A DNA stretch of 64,000 bases from Nemophila menziesii (GCA_029959085.1 JARWIR010000003.1:33910005-33974004), one strand, 5' to 3'. Positions 21,675 through 33,428 are shown, counted from the stretch's first letter. Numbers and translations are program-made. The notes: generated by a model from the letters alone, not told the origin.

Positions 21675-22520
21675 CTAGAAAATATCACAAGAAGAAAAAA
21701 TGTAACAAGAATTGAAATTAAATTTAAAATTTTGAGTTGCTTGGCCAAAACCCCCAGTTAATGGGTTCAATCAATAGTTACACATAAAAAGTGAAAATCG
21801 GAAAATCGGAGTTTTTTTTAATTTATTTTTAGTTTGTGTGTTAGGGTGCAAAGCTGGTCTGCAAGTTATGAGGAGAGAGAGAAAGAGATGACGGAGGCTA
21901 AGCGGTGAGATTGCGTGGAAGAAAAGAAGAAATATTAGAAGAAAAAAATATATAAAATTCTTTTGGGTTTTTGGGTTTCTCTTTTTCTTTTCTTTTTTCT
22001 CTCTCTCTCCTCTTTGATGGAAAATGTAATTTTTTAGTTATGGAAAGTTAATTGAAATCTATGGATGCTTGTATATAAGGAGAGGAGAAGACGAGACGTA
22101 ACGTGAGGGAGGTGGAATTGTTTCTTCTTCTACCTCTTTCTATATTAAATATTGTTTAACCAATAATTACTTCTCTTGTTGATTTCTTTTTCAAACTTAA
22201 CAAGATTATCCTTAATACTTAACTTTCAAAAAAGTAAGATTTATATTTATTTAGGTTTGAAATAATTTTTGTACTGATTTTTTTAACTAATTACACTGAT
22301 TTAAGGATTGTTTGCCTTAATAGCTCACATTTAGTTTTGGACTTTATTGTTTTTCCATAAGTAAAATAATTTTGATGATAGAATCTAGATTAGATTTAAG
22401 ATTTATATTAAATAATTTAATTTCTTTTGATATTTTATTGTTTTATTTTTGGATTAAAACATAACATTAAATAGATGGAGAAAAAAAATCATATGATACT
22501 TGATAGGTTATAAAGTAATC
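21675..22520. other. ATG9 upstream region, no other gene
   Basis: Contains a pyrimidine tract (21970-22015, plus strand) of CTTTTCTTTT and CTCTCTCTCTC words, then AT-rich DNA. No coding frame found. Confidence 0.4.
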
Positions 22521-23031
22521 TCGGAGAATGGATCAAAACAAGGGACCGAGAATCAATTATCTGGAATTAAATTACAATGAGAACTCCTAATAAGAAGGTG
22601 TCGCTCTACTCCTAAACCTAGTGATATGCTTGACAATAATATGGTCAAAATTTCCGTATGAGCGGGACTATCTTCCAATTAGTGTTTATTGTGGATTATA
22701 AGTCATGGTAACTCCAAGATAGTCAGAGTATGAATAGACATATTGTTGTCCTTGAAAGTACTAACATGTTGACATGTATTAAGAACTGCAACAGTCTCGC
22801 TTTCAATCACCTAACTCCACCAAATTTGTTATTAGTGTCTTTAGAGTTATCAATTCCCACAAAGGAACTCCCAGTAGGAAATCGTTTCCCACGAAAGAAG
22901 TTTCACAAATAAGGGAAGAAATTGAGTCCTCAGTGTCATAAGCCTCGATGATATCTGAATTATTCCAACCATTACGTCCTAGGGGATGGGCTGAGGTTTC
23001 AAGTGGTTGAGATGGTTCAAGTTTAGACATT
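22521..23031. other. region leading into a transposon-related ORF
   Basis: Plausibly the 5' part of the element ending at 25492. A 125-codon minus-strand frame here is the antisense of the ORF start. No LTR seen upstream. Confidence 0.35.
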
Positions 23032-23772
23032 TTGGAACAAATTTCGGTAATTGAATTTGTGGAAAATCGGATGTTAATCAAAGACGGTGTATGGAACATT
23101 CTGAATTTCGACCCGGAATTCATTGTGGCGCACAAATTTCTTATTTCAGCCGTGATTCCTAAAGATAAACACGATGCCAAGTTAATTGCGTATGAAGCTT
23201 GTCTTCTTTATCTCTTTTTCACCAAGCAGCCCATCAATCTTATTTCTATCATGTTTAAATGGATGAATCATTCTAATGCATCAAAGGGAAAAGTTTCTTA
23301 CGGTATTTTTCTTTCTTGGTATTTTGCTAGTAAACACATTTCATTTGGAGGCTCTAGTGTTAAACCTGTGGATAAATCTTGGCATTTTGATTATGCAACT
23401 ATTAGAAGAATGAAATTCGTGATTTATAATAATGCGTATGTGTCATGCTTACTCGTTAGTCAGATTTCAGATGAAACTCTTCGTAATCGTATTTTGTCCG
23501 CTAAAGGAAGCATTGCAGGTCCGGAATTTGACTCGCTTGATCTTCTACAAAATCCGGCCCCACAAAATCCCGCTCCCAATCCACATGCCGCTTCATCATC
23601 TAATCCTCCTACCGGTGATGTCTCCTCCTCCACTCGTCTTGAACAATTTATGGCTTTTGTGACACAAAAGCTTGAAACTTTGGAGAGGAAAGTTGATGCC
23701 ATAAGTGATAAGTTGTCTTGCTCGGAACGTCGCTCTCGTTCTCGTATTCATTCTCCTCATGCTCCTCTTTGA
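23032..23772 (+). CDS. retroelement-associated protein, plant-transposon type (246 aa)
   Basis: The 246-codon frame has a globular N-terminal part (IEFVENRMLIKDGVWNILNF, YEACLLYLFFTKQPINLISI, YGIFLSWYFASKHISFGG, VDKSWHFDYATIRRMKFVIY). It then has a Pro-rich spacer with a PAPQNPAPNP repeat and a C-terminal coiled coil (EQFMAFVTQKLETLERKVDAI). It recalls proteins annotated as putative plant transposon protein domain, but I cannot assign a function. Downstream come repeated GGGGGAG tracts and an LTR, so it probably belongs to a retroelement. The upstream frame may extend further 5' with interruptions. Confidence 0.5.
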   Translation: MEQISVIEFVENRMLIKDGVWNILNFDPEFIVAHKFLISAVIPKDKHDAKLIAYEACLLYLFFTKQPINLISIMFKWMNHSNASKGKVSYGIFLSWYFASKHISFGGSSVKPVDKSWHFDYATIRRMKFVIYNNAYVSCLLVSQISDETLRNRILSAKGSIAGPEFDSLDLLQNPAPQNPAPNPHAASSSNPPTGDVSSSTRLEQFMAFVTQKLETLERKVDAISDKLSCSERRSRSRIHSPHAPL

Positions 23773-24375
23773 GCTTATCTCGTTATCTACTTATGCTCTT
23801 TTAATTATGCTTCTTAAACTTTTTTTAATTATGGTATGTTTTGAATGTTTGGATTATTTGGTGTGTTTAGATATTCTTCATTATGTTATGTTTTGGATAT
23901 TTGGATTATTTGGTTGCTTTAAATTATGTATTTCAGATGTTATCTTATTAAACTATTGTGTTGCTAACGTTTTCTTGATGATATAGGTGTTATTGCACTT
24001 CTAATTGTTACAAATTGCACTCTCATCCCTTACATTCTACAAATTGCATTTTAGGTCCTTAAAATTTGAACAATTACTTTTAGGACCCTTTGGTTTTGAA
24101 AAAAAAAATACATTTTAACCTCTAAGCTTTACTATCTTATCTTTTTACTCCTTGTTTTTCAAAACTTTATCATCGTTTCTTTTTGTTGTTGACAAAGGGG
24201 GAGAAAATTTTAGTTAAACTTTTTCAAATAGGAACAAAAACTCAATGCATTTTGTGAGGGGGAGTTTTTCAAAGTAATTATCTTTAAAACTCAAATGCTT
24301 AAGTTGAGGGGGAGTTTTTCGATTAAAAATGTGTCAAGGGCCACTTCAAAAGTTTACGATTTGTCAAACATCAAA

Positions 24376-24386
24376 AAGGGGGAGAT
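24376..24386 (+). other. polypurine tract before a 3' LTR
   Basis: AAAAAGGGGGAGAT immediately precedes TGTTGGCCTAACC. Three related GGGGGAG tracts lie at 24197, 24259 and 24308. This layout is usual at the 3' end of plant LTR retrotransposons. Confidence 0.7.
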
Positions 24387-25492
24387 TGTTGGCCTAACCT
24401 TGTTTTTAATCCCGTTTTAATATTCGACAAATTGTCCTTCAACTAAAATTATTTTACGGGTTATAAATATTCATGGTTTGGTACTTTTAAATGATTTCTA
24501 AAACATCCTAGTAATATAGTTATTTTAGTAAACTTTTTAATATATCATAAAAACATTAAGCTTGAGAGTTTTTAGTGCTTGGGTGTGGTACACCGGACCT
24601 GGAGTGCGGTACACCACAGTGGCACAGTCTACACCACGGACCATGGCTAGCCCGCAACAAGAAAACAAACCGAAGTCAGCGTGTTCATGCGGTACACCGG
24701 ACCAACCCCGCGGTGCAACGCACGTTAGGTTTTCTTTAGCAAAAGAACAAGACAAAAGGCATATATCCGTTGCGTGTAAAATCTATCTGTTAGACACTTG
24801 TCTTTTGACCGTTGGGGGCTTATTTAAGCTACAAATAAGAGCTCATTGAAGGTACAACTTACACCTTACATCTACCAATCTTAAGAGCTATTATTGTTAT
24901 TATTCAAGAAGGTTTCTAAAAGGATTCAAGTCATATTCTGCACATTCAAGCTATATAGTTATATCTACTCATTAAGGAGTTTACCCACAAACATTTTATC
25001 ATCCTTTAAACACTGTCTTTCCTCTTAATTCTTATCCTTGTAATACATTAAGAGAGTATTGTGAGTATAGGTATTATACTTGGTTCCTTGTGTTTGTGAT
25101 AACACAAGTGATTTGCTTCAAGGTTGTGAAGTGGTTGTAAAGGGTTTATGATCTAACCCTGTTTGAAGAGGTACGAAGATTATATTGAGAATCTTGCAAA
25201 TCCTAAGGGGGACACCTTAGGTAGTGGATGTAGGGAAACCAAACCACTATATATCGTTGTGTATCTTTCTATCCCTACACTATTTATTTTCCGCACTCTA
25301 CATGCTTGATAAAATGCTTACATCGATAGTTTACTTATATTGTCTCTTAGTAATATCTAGTTTATGACCATCTAGTTTACTTAAGCTATAGGATTTAAAT
25401 TAGTCTTTAATTTTGTTTACTTGATATAAAATTAGCCGATTCATTTCCATAGTCCTATTCAACCCCCCTTCTAGGACGCGTATTGAATATCA
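24387..25492 (+). mobile_element. 3' LTR of a truncated LTR retrotransposon
   Basis: Begins TGTTGGCCTAACCTTG directly after a polypurine tract. Internally there is a promoter-like GGCTTATTTAAGCTAC (about 24817) and a polyadenylation-like tail with the CTATTCAACCCCCCTTCTAG word common near the 3' ends of plant LTRs. The end is set at ATTGAATATCA (25492). No 5' LTR is visible in the window, so the target duplication cannot be tested. Confidence 0.6.
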
Positions 25493-25544
25493 CTCTCTTT
25501 TCAATGTGAGATATCATGCTACTTCTTTCTCAACATATTTCGTT

Positions 25545-25825
25545 TCTTTTCAGTATTTTTTCTTTTACCCCGGTAGAGGGTTACAATATAAACTAGTGAA
25601 TCATCATCGAAATAGAGCACAATTACATAAACTCAAAAAATACCCAACCCAATGATGTTTCCTATAATATGAACTCACCATTCCAAACTCAATCTCTAAA
25701 ACGACTGTCTAAGCATCGCGAGTGCGGGTCATATGGAAAAGTCCTAAAATATAAGGGTATGTCTTGTAACATGGCTAATAAAAAGGATTTAGAAAGGCTA
25801 GAAGGGGGTGAGACGGATATATATA
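25545..25825 (-). repeat. fragment of gypsy-element 3' spacer
   Basis: Words such as CCCGG..AGAGGGTTACAA, CAATCTCTAAAAC, GAGTGCGGGTCATATGG and GGGTGAGACGGATA occur in the same order in the 3' spacer of the young gypsy element at 31120-31365. Diverged and without coding sequence. Confidence 0.55.
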
Positions 25826-25879
25826 TACTAGAAATGCCCCATACCTGAAGGTACTTGGGCTAAAACAAATTTAAAATTA

Positions 25880-27209
25880 TCTTAAACTTTAACCTTAACC
25901 TTAACATTAACCTTAAACTTAACTTTAATCTTAACCTTAGTCTTAGCCTTAGCCTTAGCCTAAGTCTATTGCCTCAACCTCAACCTTAGCCTCAGCCTCT
26001 ACCTCAGCCTCAGCCTTAGTCATAGCCTTAGTCTTAGCCTTAGTCTTAGCCTTAAAATGTAACCTTAACCTTAACCTCAACATGAACTTTAACCGTAATC
26101 TTGACCTTAACCTTAACCTCAAACTTAACCTTAACCTTAATCTTAAACTTAAACTTAACCTTAGCTTTAACCTTAACCTTAACCTTAGCCTTAAACTTAA
26201 CCATAACCTTAACCTTAAACATAACCTTAAACTTAACCGTAACATTATCCATAAACTGTATCCCCTTAACGTAAACTTAAACCTTAACCATATCTTTAAC
26301 CTTATCCTTAAACTAAACACAACATTAACCTTAACCTTAACCTTAAACTTAACCTTAACTTTACCATTAATAACCTTAAATTTAACCTTTAACTAAACCA
26401 TAACCTTAAACCAAACACCTTAAACCCTTAATCTTCACATTCATCTTAAACTTAACTTTAACCTTAATTACTAATCCTTAAACCTTAAACCTTAAACCTT
26501 AACCTTAAACCTTAAACCTAAACCTTCACATTAACCTACATGCACCTTAATCTTCATCTTTAATTTTTTAATATTAACCTTGAACCTTAAATTGTAAACC
26601 TTAACATTAACCTTAAATTTAAGCATAACTGAACGTTAACATTTAACCTCAAACTTTACCTTAAACCTTGAACTTAAAACCTTAACCTTAACTTTCATGT
26701 TAACCTTAACTGTAACCAAATCAAAGTTCATCGCGGTAATATTCAATCTTAAACCTTATATCTTATTATACCTTAGACCTTAGACCTTAAACGTTAAATC
26801 TTAAACCTTAATTTAAACCTTAATCTTAACCTAACCTTGACCTAAACCTTAACCATAACCTTAGCTTAAACTTAATCTCAATTTCAACCTCAAGCTAACC
26901 TTTCCTTAATGTTAACATTAACCTTAACATTAACCTTAACATTAACCTTAACATTAACCTTATCATTAACCTTAATATTAACCTTATCATTAACCTTAAC
27001 ATTAACCTTAACCAGATGAAGATTCATCGCGCTAATATGCGACCTTAAACCGTATATCTTATTAAACCTTAACCTTAAACCTTAAATCTTAAACCTTAAC
27101 TTTAACCTTAACCTTAAAAATAAGCTAAACCTTAACCTTAACTAGGAACCTTAACTTTAAACTTAACCTTATCCTTAAACTTAACCTTAACCTTAACCTT
27201 GACTTTCAC
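25880..27209. repeat. degenerate CCTTAA (AACCTT) hexamer array
   Basis: About 1.3 kb dominated by the hexamer AACCTT with frequent 7-mers (AAACCTT) and variants (CATTAA, CCTCAA, CCTTAG). It is not the Arabidopsis-type CCCTAAA telomere unit. A 54-bp non-hexamer block beginning AACCAAATCAAAGTTCATCG recurs diverged at 26714 and 27010. Open frames through it give only NLNLNL/VKVKVK low-complexity peptides and are not genes. Confidence 0.9.
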
Positions 27210-27545
27210 CCAGGGAACCTAGGTTCGATTCCCGTCAATTGCATCTGATTTAGGGACAAAAGAGATTTCCCAAACTAAACTAAAAGATTTACATTTGTTA
27301 CATTTGTAAATTAATAAACCAAACTAATTTACCTTGTGTGCTGCAAGTTTTGATTGCTCTTCACTTTTGGCCCCTCGGCGGTGGACTTATCGAGTAGTTG
27401 AAAGACACAGAATGCTTCGATTCTTCACCACGGAAATTGAGTGATTGTTAAGCCGTGTATTTGGCCGGTAAAGCGGAGATGCGAAAAACTAAAACGACCT
27501 TCACTAGAACTCTTCAAAGGCTAGAACAGCGAGAAGCTTTTCACA
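27210..27545. other. no gene recognised
   Basis: A short GGTTCGATTCCCGTCAA word at 27220-27240 resembles a tRNA T-arm, but no cloverleaf can be drawn. The rest is unassigned. Confidence 0.35.
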
Positions 27546-27800
27546 AATGGGTTGTGAAGACGATGAGGCGGTGGGGGTGTGAGGCTTGATGTTTATGGTT
27601 ATGGTGATGGTGATGGTGGTGTCGACAGTGAAGGGTGAATGATGACGGCAATGTGAGCGGCTTGGTGGTGGAGAATGGTTTCGACTGGTTTCGAGCGGAT
27701 GTGGAGAGGCGAAGAAGAGGGGATAGTAGGGTTTTGGGAGACTCAGACAAAGTTTTTTTTTTTTTTTTGCCTTCAGCTGTTTTTTTAATTGTATTAATGT
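27546..27800. other. GC-richer patch with GGTGATGGTGATGGTG runs
   Basis: Frames on both strands are low-complexity (a His run on one strand) and have no recognised domain. A T-run lies at about 27752-27768. Confidence 0.35.
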
Positions 27801-27812
27801 TAAGTGGGGCCA

Positions 27813-27905
27813 GAATCAATCCTGGACACCACTTATGTTTAGCCATATTAAATCATGGCCACCACTTATGTTTGTCCAGATTTAATCCTGGCCACCACTT
27901 ATGCG
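27813..27905. repeat. three tandem units of about 34 bp
   Basis: CCACCACTTATGTTTAGCCA-like units occur three times (about 27823, 27860 and 27892) with ATTAAATC(A/C)TGG between them. Confidence 0.75.
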
Positions 27906-27946
27906 GGTAAATCTATATCGTAGAAAAAACTTCGAAATATAATATA

Positions 27947-28004
27947 GATATATACTAGAAATGCCCCGTACTTGAAGGTATTTGGGCTAAAACAAATTTA
28001 AAAA
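27947..28004 (+). repeat. second copy of a 58-bp word flanking the CCTTAA region
   Basis: TATATACTAGAAATGCCCCG and the following ACTTGAAGGTATTTGGGC and AAAACAAATTTAAAA repeat the sequence at 25820-25877, directly before the CCTTAA array, with few differences. Confidence 0.8.
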
Positions 28005-28826
28005 TTAATAATAGATTGTGCGAAATTCATAAGTTAATTATATATAAAAGAAGTACAAATCATTCTATTATTGGTCTCTTTGTTATATGACATAGCCAAA
28101 TTTACTCAAGTATGGTATATATAATACTCTAGACCTTATAGAGTGAGACACAGGAGAGCTTTCAAGATCTCTAGTAAAAAATGGTTTTACTTTTCCCTAT
28201 TTCTTTTAGTCAATGATTTTTCGAAATTAATAAAACCTCAATCACCCTCGTCTCACTCATTAGTATGTTTTAAATCTTTATGTGTTAAGCGAAAGATATC
28301 AAACATACTAAACATACTCTTCTGGTATACACTAACTTGTACAAATTTTCTAAAAGCTTACATAGCGGTAAACGTTGTCGTTGGTGGTAATTGTAATAGT
28401 AATGTAATGCTTGAGGATCTTCCCTAATAATATACAGGAATATTCCTACTTCCATTAGGACATATCGGTAAAAATTGATGGAATTTGATGCGGGGACTAA
28501 CGCTGGTAAAAAAACAAATTTCGAGCACCATACAGGTAACTTTTTAAGTTTAGTTCTTGAGCCGGTAAATGGCCTATACTTCAAGGACCATATGTGGATA
28601 TTTCCTTTTTTTTCGGTTATTTGCACTATGGGTCCCTATAGTGAATTTCTATAAGTTAGTGCAATATAATTTCTATTTATGCAAAATAACCGATATCTTA
28701 TTATAGGAACAACAAAATATTAATACAAAGAAAATAAATGAATCCTTGCACCATTACTTCACCTACCAACGATATGAGCCTAGAATCTCTTGCTATTTAT
28801 TCATAATTGTAAATATCATGACCATC
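28005..28826. other. intergenic up to the gypsy insertion, no gene recognised
   Basis: AT-rich. A 113-codon minus frame (28285-28626) has no recognisable motif. Confidence 0.35.
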
Positions 28827-28831
28827 GATAT

Positions 28832-30379
28832 TGGTGGTCCTTTGTGTGTTCTAAATAAATGCAAATAATAATCGAACCACAACCGCAAGTGTACGGTTGT
28901 CCCAAGTAGTAATTCTGATAATCAGATTCGTTCCAAGGACGGATGGTTGATCACAATGTCTATGCAAATAGTGATTGATGCACTTATGAAAATAAAAGAG
29001 GATAATTTGTTTGTTTTGGTTTTGTGATTTATTACTAAATAAATGAAAGACAAAATAATAATGCAAGTAAAAAGCTAAAACGCAAGTATGAGCAAGTAGT
29101 ACTTGAGAGACACAAGGGTTTTCCTAACTATCATTCATTTCATACATTGTTTAAGGGACAAATTTGTAAATTGGTATTGGTCGGGATTCTATAATCTCCT
29201 TACCCCCGTCAGGGTGGACTAAGGAGCAACTTTCAAGTGCTACAAACCCCGTCAGGGTGATTATAGTCCACTCTCAAGTGATTAAGTCTAAATTACCCAA
29301 TAGGCCATAGGTTTAATTAATCTCGTCAGAGTCAATAATTTCTAACCTATATTCATTAACTAGTTCGGTACCTAAACCCCCCGTCAAGGTGATCCAATCG
29401 CCACTAATTGGAATAGCCTAGATACTAAATCCTATCATTGGTTAATTACGTCAATAATAGTAATTAAAATGCAAATTAAAGAAAAATACAATTTACCCAA
29501 TTTGATTTAAATAATAAATATCCCAAATTCAAATGTATAGAATGAAATCAAATTGGGATTAACCCATTATGCGTTCTCAAGCACTATGAATTGTTTAGCT
29601 CATATTAAAAAGAAAAACTAAATTAAAATAAATGGAATTCATAATTGATTACAAATAAAAGATAAAAGAAACCTAATTTCCGGAATTGGAATGACTGAGA
29701 ACGGAGCTATAGACCCACTCCAGCTCTAGCAGCTTCTTCTTCCTTCCTTCTGTTGCTTCTCTCTGGTGTTTTTAATTGTAAAGAATGAATTGTGTGAAAA
29801 ATAGAAGTCCAGACCTCCTTTTATAATAAGAAAAACGGATTAGGGCTTGGACCAGAAAATAAAAGCCTAATTAAATGTCCAAGCCCACTTTCTAAGCCCA
29901 AAATCCCGTAACTGATGACAGGCCTTCACTAAAACTGCTTTTCCCGATGCGTTACAACTCCGATTGACCTCATTCCAGTTGCTAAAGTTCCGTACTTCGA
30001 TAAGGAATAATTTCTCTTCAAAGGTCAGCGGCTAAATCAGCTCTTAAGCACCTCGAAAACAGCAATCAATGGCCTGGAAAATGGATTTTCAGCTCTAAAA
30101 ATAAAATCTTCGGGATTTCTCTTCAAGTCTTGACTCTATCTTTTGATCTTTGACTTTATCTTCGGATTCCTTTCCTAGCTAACATCTAAAAACCTGTAAA
30201 CTTTACACTAAAAAATACCAATATTACGCGCAAAAGTTTAATAATTCAAAAATGCTAGAAATAAAAAGGTAATTCCGAAATATTGCATATTTAACCCAAA
30301 AGTCTATCAAATTAATTAAATAAACACCAAAAATGATGTCTCCTAAGGGTCTAAAATAAGAACAATTAGGGAGACATCA
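28832..30379 (-). repeat. 3' LTR of the gypsy element
   Basis: Same length as, and by eye identical to, 36494-38041 (constant offset 7662 with no indel). It contains three CCCCGTCAGGGTG-type words (about 29203, 29248 and 29378) and a CT-rich stretch near 29735. Confidence 0.95.
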
Positions 30380-32706
30380 AGACCCCCAACTCAAACCTTT
30401 GTCGTCCCGACAAAGCAAAACAAAATAAAACGAGGGGTAGAAGCAAACGTATAAACACATAGAAGCTAGCAAATAAACCCTAAAGCAATTCTTAAGATAA
30501 ATCTCATATAGAAAAACTTTAAAAACTAACATCTACATACACTAATCATGCAACATCAAACATAAATAATCTCAATCATAAAATTAAAGTCGCAATGCTT
30601 GAAGGTTACACTTGTACTCATCTCTGTATGATGGCTATAGGGTGGTCATTAATCCTACCTCGCTTTGAACGCTCCACCTAGGCTATTCCCTATCAACAGA
30701 ATCATAAATTCACTATGCACTTTTAGGAATCACGAGGTCTTTACGGTTATAATATTGGCTTAAGGACGGGTATGGATGTATATTTGGTAAATTTGAAGTG
30801 AGCTTTTGGCTCTCTCCTCACTTACCATCAACATTGTCCTCGAGCTTGAGTTAACGCTCAAAAAGATGTTCTCACTCACCCATTACGCAACAATTTAGCG
30901 TCCCATGTCTGCCCACTATAAACTAGATGATTTTCAGAAGAATTCCACTTTGCCGGATGTTTTATTCTTTCATACTTTTCTTTTTCTTTTCTATTCTCTT
31001 TTTCTTCTCTTTTTTTTTGTACAGAGGAAAACCGGGTACCCGGATTTTGGAAACCGGGTTCCCGGATCCTACTGTATTGATTTTCAAAAAATTTCATTTT
31101 TTTCTTTCTTTTTCATTTTTCTTCATTCCCGGCAAAGGGTTACAAGTATATATCATCTGCAATTTGTGCTACAATACAAAGCACATCAATCCCAACCCAT
31201 TAAAGTCCCCATATGTGGTCCCACCACCCCAAACTCAAGCTCGAGACATGTCTCAGGATTGTGATTCAAGTGCGGGTCATATGGTCATGCCTAACAATCT
31301 AAGGGATAATGGTTTATATCGTGGCTACAAAGAAAATGGCTAAAGGCTCAAAGTGGGCTAAGACGGATAATAATTCATTCAAGGGATAGAAAGCTAAAAG
31401 GCACAAATGGCTAACAAAGAACTGCCCCTATCATTTTCCTAAGTACATAGCTTGTCTTTAGCTCATATCTAGGTGGGTTCTCTACTAATTAGGATTTCAC
31501 GTTCTACACACCAAACATATTCCTTGAGTACAAGCTTACTTCATTTGCATTGTTCATTAATTTTTCCTATTAATTACCTATGTTCGCATGCAATTGTAAG
31601 TGCGTTTTATGTTAATCCCTAAAGTTCACTATTTACTATCATTGATTCATCAAAAGTATGCTTAAAGGGACATTTAAAATCTTCTACAGTCAAACGCAAC
31701 TCCGAAAATTATTTTATTGAAAGCAGATAAAACACATAACACATAAAAACTGGGATGAGGCAACGAACCCCACCCCAAACTCAAAAATGAGTCGTGTCCC
31801 CACGACTCTAAAAGACTCAAAGCAATAAAATAATATACACTAAATGAGAAGGATTAGAAAACGTATCTGAACCAGCGCGAGGCTGGTTTTCGGTGTTGCG
31901 TCCATGAACTTTATCTCGCGTCTAGACATCGTAAGTTGTTCTTTGAACAATTAAAGTTCAACTTGTATGTAACGTTTCCCAAAATATCAATCATCGCATC
32001 CCGATTCTCTTTCAACACCTTGATTTGTGATTCCAACTCATCATCGGATTGTTTTCTTCCTCACTTTCAGGTTCTGCAATCACTTCCCTCTTCTTCGGAT
32101 TAGCCTTAATTTGAACCGCTTCAGTCTTGTTTGAAACTTGAAATAGGAATCTCAATAGCTTGTTCTTGAATAGCACCAAAAGCGTTCCTGTTTCTTGGAG
32201 AATTCCTTTGATAAGTACACATGAAAACGGTTCTGATAAGCATCTCTTTCCACCCCAAACTCAAAACTTCAATTAGTGAGAAGCTAAGGCTTAGAACTTT
32301 GATGTTTTGAGGCTTAAGACTTGAAAATTATGGTGGAATATGAGATGGGTAAAGGCTAATTGATGTGGGAGAAGAGGGAATTGGATTTAATTTGAAGCTT
32401 GGATAAAGAACAATTGGAGAAAAGTGGGAATTTTATCGTATTTTGGATAGGAGATGAGTTGATTGTATGCTTTTGTGGTGAAAGAGAGTAAGATTTGAGG
32501 ATTGTGTGGTTGTAGCTGATGATGTTCATGAGATTCTGGGTTTTGGGAGTGTTTTTGGAGGCTGGGTTAAGGACGGAGGTAAAAATATAGGGCTAAAAAG
32601 CTGAAAAAAAAAACGGACTTGGCACAGATGCAAACCGGGTTCCCGGTTTTGAAAATCCGGGTTCCCGGTTCCGCGTCGCTGTGACGGCGCGAAAAAAATA
32701 AAAATA

Positions 32707-32754
<48 letters not shown>

Positions 32755-33428
32755 TCGAGACGCGCCAAACCGCTGGACTCCAAGACGCAGGGTCAGAAAT
32801 TCTGCTCGCCGAAACCGGGTACCCGGTTTTGCCAAATGCGGGTACCCGGATTTTGTCGATGGCGCGAGTCAAAACGCGCCAAAACGCCCCCTCTGAAAAC
32901 GCTGGACCAGACTTGAGGAAAATTACAGCTCCGAAACCGGGTACCCGGTTTCGCCAAATGCGGGTACCCGGATTTGTGTCGATGCGCGAATCAAAACGCT
33001 CCAAAACGCAGGTCACCAACACGCAGGGTCAGACTCTTCAACTGTTACAGCACCAAAACCGGGTTCCCGGATTTCGCAAACCGGGTACCCGGTTTCGACG
33101 CTGTTGTCGAACCCCACACGCCACGTGCTGCGTTTGAAGAGGGTGGTACCAGCTCCAAAACCGGGTTCCCGGTTTTGTAAAACCGGGTACCCGGATTCTC
33201 CTGGACATCCAACCTCTTTTTCTTCTGTTTTCGCCAATTCGACCCCAAACTCAAGTCCTTTTTACACCTGAAATCATCAAAAACAACTACCCTTCCTCAT
33301 TTCTTAATAATAAACACTAAAATTACGAAAATCAAACTAATCTAAAATGCAAAAATTTAAAAACTCAGCTATTATACAAGAATTGGCTTTTGTTTAACGT
33401 CGTTAAGCTCGACGGATTACCTCAGTCA
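30380..33428 (-). other. long 3' spacer of the gypsy element
   Basis: Non-coding region between the ORF stop and the 3' LTR, about 3 kb. It contains a 42-bp homopolymer (T on plus, 32710-32751), paired palindromic blocks at about 31030 and 32630-33200, and simple pyrimidine runs at 30970-31020. Diverged relatives of its parts occur at 25545-25825 and about 39900-40440. Athila/Tat elements are known to have long, variable 3' spacers that can seed tandem repeats. Confidence 0.8.
32630..33200. repeat. paired palindrome blocks, period about 120 bp
   Basis: Five blocks here (near 32632, 32812, 32934, 33054 and 33157), plus one at 31027, each hold two near-palindromes of the form AACCGGGTTCCCGGTT or CCGGGTACCCGG about 20-25 bp apart. 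The last four are spaced 122, 120 and 103 bp, with AAAACGC-type words between, so they form a tandem array. Open frames through it (KPGTRF, RVPGF peptides) are by-products. Confidence 0.85.

Noticed and set aside
25955..26396. Open frames of 66-121 codons through the CCTTAA array
   Set aside because: They encode only alternating Asn-Leu, Val-Lys or Leu-Arg produced by the hexamer on each strand, with no initiation context or domain.
25880..27209. True interstitial telomere
   Set aside because: Plant telomere units are usually CCCTAAA. The array is dominated by CCTTAA with variants and a foreign 54-bp block, so it is described only as telomere-like.
27210..27245. GGTTCGATTCCC T-arm-like word
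   Set aside because: Isolated, with no A-box at the right distance and no cloverleaf, so neither a tRNA nor a SINE can be supported.
30876..33254. Several frames with KPGTRF/RVPGF peptides
   Set aside because: They are direct translations of the CCGGGTACCCGG and CCGGGTTCCCGG blocks in the 3' spacer and occur in many frames and both strands.
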